Positions 10,252 to 15,650 of a stretch of DNA of 15,650 nt are shown piece by piece. Each line of letters opens with the position of its first letter. Position 1 is the first letter of the stretch. Position numbers and translations under genes: made by a program. This stretch comes from Deltaproteobacteria bacterium RIFOXYA12_FULL_61_11. Its GTDB lineage: Bacteria; Bdellovibrionota_F; JAHFAK01; YA12-FULL-61-11. The stretch covers positions 1-15,650 of the forward strand of contig MGSU01000060.1 in assembly GCA_001799195.1 (NCBI GenBank), written 5' to 3'. The notes beneath the pieces were generated by a model, which was given only the letters and a program-made list of their open reading frames with translations, did not search any database and was not told the DNA's origin.

Positions 10252-10254
10252 AGA

Positions 10255-10662
10255 TCACTCTGCTCCCAGCCGATGAGATCCGAGCGTGCCGACCAACAGG
10301 GCCGGAATGAAGGTCGAGTAACCGAGGGCCACGGCCAACGGTTCGACCGGCAGGCAGCGTAATATCCAGCCAAGAATCAAAAGTAAAGCAAGAAACTTCA
10401 AGGCGAAGAGAATCACGTTGAGGGCACGACGGGTCCGCCGCAAGAGCAGGTTCCTCAACAGGGCGGTCAACACCGCCAAGTTGCCCCACCCTACCACGCC
10501 GCCCACCAGCACCCCTTGCCAAAACTCTTGGCCGGAGACCCCCAGAGCCGTCAGCGTGGCCACGAGGACCAGCCCTGCGTCGAGGTATAGGGCCCGACGT
10601 ATCCGAGCTTCGGCCTCTTGACCGTCCGGACTGGTCGTCACGGTGTCGCCACCTACGGTCAT
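10255..10662 (-). CDS. atpI: AtpI-like ATP synthase subunit I family membrane protein
   Basis: This 135-residue protein has four predicted transmembrane helices, at about 28-42, 48-70, 81-102 and 108-127, with a basic loop LLLRRTRRALN between the second and third. Size, topology and position directly upstream of atpB fit the AtpI / ATP synthase subunit I family, which is weakly conserved and implicated in c-ring assembly or Mg2+ supply. ATG 10662 has GGAG about 5 nt upstream. The first ~23 residues are polar and could be cytoplasmic. Assignment rests mainly on context and topology. Confidence 0.78.
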   Translation of the reverse strand: MTVGGDTVTTSPDGQEAEARIRRALYLDAGLVLVATLTALGVSGQEFWQGVLVGGVVGWGNLAVLTALLRNLLLRRTRRALNVILFALKFLALLLILGWILRCLPVEPLAVALGYSTFIPALLVGTLGSHRLGAE

Positions 10663-10743
10663 GATCTCCGTTCTCCGCGCTGGGGAACACGTGAGGCACC
10701 CGACGGGGTTCCCCCGGCTGCCCAGGTCAGCCTCGTACTGCAG

Positions 10744-10965
10744 TCAGCGCAGTTTTTCAAAGAATTTCTTCAACCGCAGGAGTACGGCGAAGGCGGCGAA
10801 GAACCCTACCACGGCTCCGGCCAGGACCCCGTACGGCGAAGAAGCGAAATGTCGGTCCGCGCTCCAGCCGAGCAGGAGGGGGGCAACCACGGCCGCGGCG
10901 ATCTCCACACCCAAGGTGCCAAGGGTCAGGATCTTGGCCATGCGTGAGGCGCCATCTGGTTTCAT
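10744..10965 (-). CDS. AtpZ/AtpR-like small membrane protein (F0F1-ATPase accessory)
   Basis: This 73-residue protein has two hydrophobic helices (about 12-31 and 41-60) separated by a short loop (SADRHFASSPYG) and a basic tail RLKKFFEKLR. This is the form of the AtpZ / putative F0F1-ATPase subunit family, usually encoded just before atpI. ATG 10965 overlaps the stop of the tonB-like gene as ATGA (10962-10965) and is preferred for this coupling; a second ATG at 10941 would give MAKILTLG... and cannot be excluded. The frame is open further upstream to 11112 but that part overlaps the preceding gene. An 81-nt gap with nothing notable separates it from atpI. Confidence 0.75.
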   Translation of the reverse strand: MKPDGASRMAKILTLGTLGVEIAAAVVAPLLLGWSADRHFASSPYGVLAGAVVGFFAAFAVLLRLKKFFEKLR

Positions 10966-11939
10966 CGCAAGATCTGCTGGAAGAAGCTGTAGGAGATCTC
11001 GCCGATGAAGGAGAAAGGAATGCGAATGGTTCCATCCGCTTCGACCAACAAGGCAGGTGGATTGAGGAACGGCTGCGCCGCCTGGACTGACCTGATCGCT
11101 TCTTCGTCCCAATCCCGATAGCCCGAGGACTTTTGTACCAGCACTTGCTGCAATTTACCGCGCCGGTCGAGGACGAGCTCGACCTGGGCGACGACCAGGT
11201 TCGGAGGAGAGTTCCGGGTCACGGCATTGATCCTGTCGAAGGCCGGTTGCGGTCTCCAGTTGTAGCTTATCAGCCGCTTGATCCGCGTATAATAACTGCC
11301 GTAGAGGAACTCGCGCGTATTGAGCCGGGTCAATTCGCCTTCCTCTCGGTTCTTGACGTGGTTGGGGTCGTACGGCACGGTGAATTTGCTGAGCAGAGCC
11401 GACGAGAGATTCAGATCGAGCTTGCGTTCTGCCAACTTCGCCCGCAACTCGGCCTCTGTATCCCTTTGCTCGGCTTCTTCGGCCACGGTCTCGCTCGAAA
11501 CTTCCCCAGGCCTTTGCTCCGGCTGCTCCCCGGTTTCCTCGAGCGGCCGTCGGGGTTTGGTACGAGGGGCCGTCCGCACCGGCGGAGTGTGCATCGGCCG
11601 TGGTTCGAGGGCAACCTCGGCCGGGACCGAGGGGATGTTGGTGGCTATTCGGGCTCGGGTCTCGGTATCGACACGCCGGTCTTTGTCCGAGAGGAATTCA
11701 GCCTGTTCCGGGCGTTCGCGCCGGGTCCGGTCGTCGTCTAAAAGATCGACCACCTGCTTGCGCTCCGGCTCGGGCGGCTGCTCGGGGAGGGTCTCGGGGG
11801 TCGGGGGAGCGAGCAATTCGACCAGGAGCTCGGGTTCCTCGGCCTGGGGTTCCATGGCCGGTTCCGGCACCAGGTTCAGGACGGCCAAGTGCAGGAGCAG
11901 GGACAGCGCCAAGGCTAGTCCGAGTACTCCGTTCCGCAT
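10962..11939 (-). CDS. TonB-like energy transducer protein
   Basis: This 325-residue protein has a single N-terminal transmembrane helix (about 5-24) carrying the SxxxH pattern (Ser13, His17) that couples TonB to ExbB/ExbD. A long Pro/Glu/Arg-rich periplasmic stretch follows (26-165), containing the segment AEFLSDKDRRVDTETRARI (80-98) that I associate with deltaproteobacterial TonB-like proteins. The C-terminal domain (about 212-315) looks like a TonB C-terminal fold: YTRIKRLISYNWRPQ, then VAQVELVLDRRGKLQQVLV and a final IRIPFSFIG strand. It would pass inner-membrane energy to an outer-membrane partner; TolA is the alternative. No exbB/exbD or receptor gene is in view. It heads the atpZ-atpI-atpB-atpE cluster, with ATGA coupling to atpZ. 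The SD upstream of ATG 11939 (GGAAGGGAAG, about 10 nt away) is weakly spaced. Confidence 0.82.
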   Translation of the reverse strand: MRNGVLGLALALSLLLHLAVLNLVPEPAMEPQAEEPELLVELLAPPTPETLPEQPPEPERKQVVDLLDDDRTRRERPEQAEFLSDKDRRVDTETRARIATNIPSVPAEVALEPRPMHTPPVRTAPRTKPRRPLEETGEQPEQRPGEVSSETVAEEAEQRDTEAELRAKLAERKLDLNLSSALLSKFTVPYDPNHVKNREEGELTRLNTREFLYGSYYTRIKRLISYNWRPQPAFDRINAVTRNSPPNLVVAQVELVLDRRGKLQQVLVQKSSGYRDWDEEAIRSVQAAQPFLNPPALLVEADGTIRIPFSFIGEISYSFFQQILR

Positions 11940-11987
11940 GGTGGAAAGCTTCCCTTCCCCCCCTCGAGGGCCAATGACCGTAACCGT

Positions 11988-12018
11988 ATCATATCTCCAC
12001 GAACCCTCCGATCGTCAA
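11988..12018 (-). promoter_or_regulatory. sigma-70-type promoter of the tonB-like/atp operon
   Basis: On the minus strand TTGACG (12018-12013) and TATGAT (11993-11988) match the consensus at 5 of 6 positions each; the spacer of 19 nt is slightly long. The predicted start near 11981 gives a leader of about 42 nt to ATG 11939. The leader contains the palindrome CCCTCGAGGG (11961-11970). Confidence 0.5.
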
Positions 12019-12037
12019 GAACACCCCTCTGGAGCCC

Positions 12038-12055
12038 CCCTCGAATTTTCGAGGG
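12038..12055. repeat. Perfect inverted repeat CCCTCGAA/TTCGAGGG
   Basis: Arms CCCTCGAA (12038-12045) and TTCGAGGG (12048-12055) flank TT; as RNA this is a 7-bp stem with a 4-nt loop. On the plus strand it is followed by TTTCTTC, a weak T-run. It lies about 20 nt upstream of the -35 of the tonB-side promoter, so it could be an operator or a barrier. Its CCCTCGA core recurs in the palindrome at 11961-11970. Confidence 0.5.
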
Positions 12056-12127
12056 TTTCTTCGACAATTCCGCAGGTACCGAGATCCAGCAACCGGGAAT
12101 AACTCCTTCTAGGAAAGCCTCCCGATC

Positions 12128-12139
12128 CGGGATATCCCG
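12128..12139. repeat. Perfect 12-bp palindrome CGGGATATCCCG
   Basis: Uninterrupted dyad in the middle of the divergent region, about 55 nt upstream of the operator-like repeat. It may be a regulator binding site; there is no direct support beyond symmetry. Confidence 0.35.
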
Positions 12140-12188
12140 CCTGGCTCGTATTTTGCTTTCGGTGCGCGATCGACCTAGGGGTGGACTT

Positions 12189-12209
12189 TGGGATTGACAA
12201 GCAATCCCA
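12189..12209. promoter_or_regulatory. Operator-like inverted repeat overlapping a -35 box
   Basis: Perfect 8-bp arms TGGGATTG (12189-12196) and CAATCCCA (12202-12209) flank a 5-nt spacer, and the -35 hexamer TTGACA (12194-12199) lies inside. A dimeric helix-turn-helix protein bound here would block RNA polymerase, so repression is the simplest reading. The regulator is unknown and not encoded in view. Confidence 0.5.
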
Positions 12210-12223
12210 TCCGCGAATAGGGT
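12194..12223 (+). promoter_or_regulatory. Candidate promoter of the large lipoprotein gene
   Basis: A perfect TTGACA -35 (12194-12199), an 18-nt spacer and TAGGGT (12218-12223), which keeps the three most conserved -10 bases (T, A and final T). The predicted start near 12230 gives a leader of about 108 nt that contains the terminator-like structure at 12253-12313. Confidence 0.5.
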
Positions 12224-12252
12224 CTCGGCCAGTATTTTCAGGGAGTATTCCG

Positions 12253-12313
12253 GGCCGGCCGGCTTGCCGCATGAAGTGTTGATCAACAAGCGAGCCGTCC
12301 GGCCTTTTTTTTT
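12253..12313 (+). terminator. Strong intrinsic terminator in the leader of the lipoprotein gene (candidate attenuator)
   Basis: The left arm 12253-12267 (starting GGCCGG) pairs with 12290-12304 (ending CCGGCC): about 14 of 15 positions pair, including one G-U, with one internal C-U mismatch. Nine T follow directly (12305-12313). The 22-nt loop contains the palindrome GTTGATCAAC (12278-12287). No plus-strand gene lies upstream in this intergenic region; the structure ends 24 nt before the ATG at 12338, between the predicted promoter and the gene. That position suggests conditional termination of the leader transcript. It could instead simply stop stray plus-strand transcription. Confidence 0.75.
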
Positions 12314-12337
12314 CAACGGCGAAACGAGGGGGTTTCC

Positions 12338-15300
12338 ATGAAGTCGTCAAGGTGTAGCACGGTGAGCGGGCTCCTGGCCCTGCTCGGCATCCTGTTCCTG
12401 ACCACGGGCTGTCCCGGCATGTTCGTGGTAGACGAAGAAGAGCCCGTCGATGACGGAGAACAGGTTAACCAAGAAATCGAGGAATGGGTCGGCTCCACCA
12501 ACATCAAGTTCCCTGAGGGCGCCTTCCGCGGCGGTTATACCTTTGATTACGAGAGACCCGCAGACCTGGACGAGGTGGTCGACCTCATGGCAGGGGTTGA
12601 AGTCCTGGTCGAACCGACCGAGGGGGTTGAATGGATCGACGCCCTGCACCTCGAACTCACCTCCAAGGACGGCGAAGAGCTGCGGCTCCTCCAGCCCATC
12701 GAGTTCCGCATCCGCGCGAACCGTTTTCCCGAGGACATCGACCTCGAGACCGCGCCGCTGACCTCCGGGTACGACGAAGATCTCGACACCTTCTACCTGG
12801 TGCGGGACGACTATAAATATCAGGATGACGGCGAGGGAGATGTGTCCGCCGACGATCCCGCCCCGACCGATGATCCCGCAGACGGCGAAACGACCGGCCT
12901 GCAGCGGGTACGAGTCCTCGTGGCTCTGGTGGGCTCGGGCAACAGCCTCATCGGCGTGCCCTTCACCACCGTTGCTTACAAAAAAGGTCCGAACGTCTTC
13001 TTCACCATCGCCCCGGCCCAGGTCCGCGAGGGCGTCCTCCCGGCCAATACCCGCATCATCTGGTCCGTGTTCGTGATCCCAGACGGCCAGGACGTGGTCG
13101 TCAACGACGTCAAGATCGACGACCTGACCGGAAACTCGGACGGTAAAGAGAACCACACCCCCACGGTCGAAAACATCTCCGCCCAACGGGTCAAGGAAGG
13201 CGAGCGCCTGGACATCTTCGTCATCGCGGACGATTCCGACACCCGGGACCGTCTCACCTACAGCTCCGAGGGCGAACTGCCCAAGTTCATGGTCCTCAAG
13301 AACGACAACCTGGTGGTCAAGCCGGGCTACGACGTGGTCGCCGGCGGTGAAACCGAGAAGATCTTCACCCTCACCCTGGTGGTTGCAGACAACGGCCTGC
13401 CACCCAAGAAGGTCAAGGTCACCTTCGACGTCGCAGTCGAGAACGTCGACCAGCCGCCACAACTCGTTATCGCGAGCGACAAGCCCTTCCCGGCCCAGTG
13501 CCGCGAAGGTGAAGAGCTCCACTATGCCTTTAAGGCCACGGATCCGGACGGCGACCCGGTCGTTTACGGTCTCGGCGCCCTGCCCTATTTCAAACCCTCG
13601 TTCGGCACCGACGGCAAACCCGTGCTCGACGAGAGCGGCGACGTGGTCCAGGTTCCGGCGGCCAGCATCGACCAGACCACGGGCGAGTTCGTCTTCTCGT
13701 GCGTGAACTCGATCGTCCCGGGGTACAAGCAATCGCTCGACGTCACCCTCGAGGTCTACGCGGCCAACACGGTCGAGCAGCTCTTCGCCGGCACGCCCAG
13801 CCGCTTCACCCTGAACGTGCTCAACGTCAACCAGCCACCGGCCTTGAGCCTGGTCCTCGATGAGGGCACTCCCGAGGCCATCGCCACGGCCTACGCCACG
13901 ACCAAGACCTTGAAGGTCAACGAGAACGACCGTCTGCTCTTCACCCTCGACGCCCAGGACATCGACGGCGACCTGGTCACCAAGCGGCAATGGCGCATCG
14001 AACCGATGTGGCCCGAGGAGTGCGTGCACAACGGTGACTGGACCCTCAACCTCCCCGAGGGTGCCGAGGAGTTCTTGCCGCGCGAACAGTACCAGCTCCT
14101 CGCCAATAACGGCGAACCGGTGATCAGCTTCGATGAGCGCTCCGGCCTGATGAGCGTCTTCTTCCCGATCTGTCTGGTCAAAGGCGAACTCAAGCTCGAC
14201 GAAGTGTTCAAGTTCACCCTGGTCGCCTCGGCCATGGACCAGTACAACACCATGTCGCCCGAGCTGCGTATCCCGGTGGAGGTCAAGAACACGGTCATCG
14301 CCCCCTTCCTGGCCAACAACTTCCAGAAGGAATACCAGGCCAACGAGGGCGGCTGGTGGCACCAACTCTTCCAGAACCGCCCCTGTCAGAACGGAACGTG
14401 CGGCCTGCAGCTCGGGTTCGGGGGCCAGATCGTCGCCGTGGAAGACCGCGGGTACAACCTCGTCCTCAACACCATCCACACAGTCGATGAGAGTGGCGAC
14501 GTGCTCGACGACGTCACCGCGACCTATTACAAGCCAAAAGATCAAGCCAACTCACTGCTCTGGCTGCAGAAGGGTCCCTTTGCCGACAACATGCCCGTCG
14601 CCGGCACGACCGACCAGAACAAGGGCAACGACTGGAACCTGCGCTGGGCCATCCCCTACAACACCACGGTGCCCGGCCTGGTGAAGCACTACCGCCTCAG
14701 CTTCACCGCCAGCGACCCCAAGATCCCCAGCACCGATGCGAGGTATGCGGCCACTTCTCTGCCCTTCTCCTTCGACGTGGTCGTGAGCAACTCCAATCAG
14801 AATCCGTACTACCTCGTCGACCAAGGCACGACCCTGCCACAGGGTTTCTTCAACACGGTCGAGGGTGAGCGCAAGGTCGTCTACCTCGACCAGCTCTTCG
14901 GTGATCCGGACGGCGACACCCTGCTCTTCAAGCTCGACCAGACGAGCACGACCTATTCCAACGACCCGTTGAAACCGGGCGACAATCGCTTCCTCGAGAA
15001 GCCGGCCATCGACCAGAGCGGCGACCGCTCGGTCCTGACCTTTATCCCAAGCTACGATATCACTGCCCCACAAGGTGGCCAGGGCGGGGTCAGCATCCGC
15101 GTCGAAGCGACGGACGGAAGCCTCGGCACCGGGTATCGCGACCTGTGGTTCCCGGTCCAGAACACCATGCGCCGGCTCAGCCTCAAGCAATCCCAGGTCA
15201 AGGTCACGGTCTACGAACGCGGCTTCTGGGACCAGGGTTGCGATTTCGGTCGCTACTCCTGCGGCAGCTTTACCCTGAACTTCTCCAACTACCTCGATAA

Positions 15301-15650
15301 CCCGGACAACGACCTCCTGCTGGTCGACCCGGTGTTCGATCCGAGCGCGGACACCAACCCGCTCACCCCGCAGAAGAACGCCACCGAGCTGCTCCAGCCC
15401 GGTCCGCAGTTCGCTTGGAACGACCTTCCTCAGAGCTTGGTCGATCGCGACGGCGCAACCTTCACCTTCCAATACAAGGTCTACCAGAACAGCTACCAGG
15501 CCGAGGCCGACAAGCAGCTCCTCACCTTCGAGGTCGAGGTGCGCAACGCCAACCAAGGGCCTGCCTTCGCCCAGTTCGACCCGTTGCAGATCCAGGAAGG
15601 CGTGCCGGTCGAGATTAACCTCGACACCGTGTTCACGGATCCCGATGAAG
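12338..15650 (+). CDS. Large lipoprotein with cadherin/Ig-like repeats (3' end outside window)
   Basis: The plus-strand frame is open from ATG 12338 to the window edge: 1,104 residues without a stop, C-terminus missing. AGGGGG lies 5 nt upstream. The N-terminus is a lipoprotein signal: basic start, hydrophobic core (11-21) and lipobox LTTG-Cys25, then an acidic stretch. Repeats begin with an N-x-PP-like hinge and contain an Asp-rich turn: hinges near 272 (NHTPT), 371 (DQPPQ), 498 (NQPPA), 820 (NQNPY) and 1072 (NQGPA); Asp turns at 298 (DDSD), 402 (DPDGD), 541 (DIDGD), 856 (DPDGD) and 1101 (DPDE). This resembles cadherin-like or putative-Ig repeats, often Ca2+-binding, on secreted adhesins. 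Region 550-800 is less regular, with Cys pairs near 691-695. Probably a surface or periplasmic binding protein; ligand unknown. The long minus-strand frame across it is codon-aligned antisense and not a gene. Confidence 0.88.
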   Translation, partial: MKSSRCSTVSGLLALLGILFLTTGCPGMFVVDEEEPVDDGEQVNQEIEEWVGSTNIKFPEGAFRGGYTFDYERPADLDEVVDLMAGVEVLVEPTEGVEWIDALHLELTSKDGEELRLLQPIEFRIRANRFPEDIDLETAPLTSGYDEDLDTFYLVRDDYKYQDDGEGDVSADDPAPTDDPADGETTGLQRVRVLVALVGSGNSLIGVPFTTVAYKKGPNVFFTIAPAQVREGVLPANTRIIWSVFVIPDGQDVVVNDVKIDDLTGNSDGKENHTPTVENISAQRVKEGERLDIFVIADDSDTRDRLTYSSEGELPKFMVLKNDNLVVKPGYDVVAGGETEKIFTLTLVVADNGLPPKKVKVTFDVAVENVDQPPQLVIASDKPFPAQCREGEELHYAFKATDPDGDPVVYGLGALPYFKPSFGTDGKPVLDESGDVVQVPAASIDQTTGEFVFSCVNSIVPGYKQSLDVTLEVYAANTVEQLFAGTPSRFTLNVLNVNQPPALSLVLDEGTPEAIATAYATTKTLKVNENDRLLFTLDAQDIDGDLVTKRQWRIEPMWPEECVHNGDWTLNLPEGAEEFLPREQYQLLANNGEPVISFDERSGLMSVFFPICLVKGELKLDEVFKFTLVASAMDQYNTMSPELRIPVEVKNTVIAPFLANNFQKEYQANEGGWWHQLFQNRPCQNGTCGLQLGFGGQIVAVEDRGYNLVLNTIHTVDESGDVLDDVTATYYKPKDQANSLLWLQKGPFADNMPVAGTTDQNKGNDWNLRWAIPYNTTVPGLVKHYRLSFTASDPKIPSTDARYAATSLPFSFDVVVSNSNQNPYYLVDQGTTLPQGFFNTVEGERKVVYLDQLFGDPDGDTLLFKLDQTSTTYSNDPLKPGDNRFLEKPAIDQSGDRSVLTFIPSYDITAPQGGQGGVSIRVEATDGSLGTGYRDLWFPVQNTMRRLSLKQSQVKVTVYERGFWDQGCDFGRYSCGSFTLNFSNYLDNPDNDLLLVDPVFDPSADTNPLTPQKNATELLQPGPQFAWNDLPQSLVDRDGATFTFQYKVYQNSYQAEADKQLLTFEVEVRNANQGPAFAQFDPLQIQEGVPVEINLDTVFTDPDE

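Larger units (their letters stand above)
11940..12337. other. Divergent intergenic region rich in palindromes
   Basis: This 398-nt stretch separates the minus-strand tonB-like gene from the plus-strand lipoprotein gene and holds no plausible gene. From left to right: CCCTCGAGGG (11961-11970), the tonB-side promoter (11988-12018), a hairpin (12038-12055), a 12-bp palindrome (12128-12139), the operator-like repeat and promoter (12189-12223), the terminator-like structure (12253-12313) and the ribosome site AGGGGG (12327-12332). Confidence 0.7.

Noticed and set aside
12347-14545. 732-codon minus-strand frame across the lipoprotein gene, and its continuation at 14552-15556
   Set aside because: Codon-aligned antisense of the plus-strand frame. 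The plus strand shows a lipoprotein signal, ribosome site and repeated domain motifs; the minus-strand product is a biased Val/Asp/Leu-rich sequence.

Overview
The window is GC-rich DNA with strong G/C preference at third codon positions. It comes from a Gram-negative bacterium: it encodes a TonB-like envelope protein, two lipoproteins with good lipoboxes, a CpoB/YbgF-like protein and an exported LysM protein. ATP synthase a and c genes stand in an atpZ-atpI-atpB-atpE cluster with no F1 genes nearby, and the sequences of AtpB, AtpE and the TonB-like protein resemble those of deltaproteobacteria and relatives. That placement is an inference from protein style; there is no rRNA or other marker in view.

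Layout. (1) 1-1843, + strand: the tail of one ABC half-transporter and a complete second one, overlapping by ATGA, probably the two halves of a heterodimeric exporter. The complete half has Asn where the catalytic Walker B Glu is expected. (2) 1904-8711, - strand: a tightly packed five-gene operon. It starts with the conserved stress/sporulation triad prkA, yhbH (yeaH, DUF444) and spoVR (ycgB), and continues, through an ATGA overlap and a 2-nt gap, into a CpoB-like TPR lipoprotein and an exported LysM protein. A good sigma-70-type promoter precedes prkA, with a 7+7 bp inverted repeat farther upstream. (3) 8712-9200: about 490 nt without a gene, holding the prkA promoter region, several inverted repeats and a short GC-rich repeat element next to the atpE stop codon. 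(4) 9201-11939, - strand: tonB-like gene, atpZ-like, atpI-like, atpB, atpE, with its own promoter. (5) 11940-12337: divergent intergenic region with two promoters, several hairpins, an operator-like palindrome lying over a -35 box, and a very strong intrinsic terminator only 24 nt upstream of the next start codon. (6) 12338 to the window end, + strand: a very large lipoprotein (more than 1,104 residues, cut by the edge) built of cadherin/Ig-like repeats with DPDGD-type motifs.

How the parts may work together. The triad operon suggests a starvation or stress programme whose cytoplasmic components (PrkA AAA+ kinase/protease, VWA protein, SpoVR) are co-transcribed with two envelope proteins, hinting at an output at the cell wall. 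The TonB-like gene sits in one operon with membrane components of ATP synthase, so a proton-motive-force user and the main PMF-coupled enzyme are co-expressed. The large surface lipoprotein appears tightly controlled, by a candidate repressor site and a candidate leader attenuator. The most unusual signals I see are that leader (12189-12313), the extended prkA operon, and the repeat element downstream of atpE.
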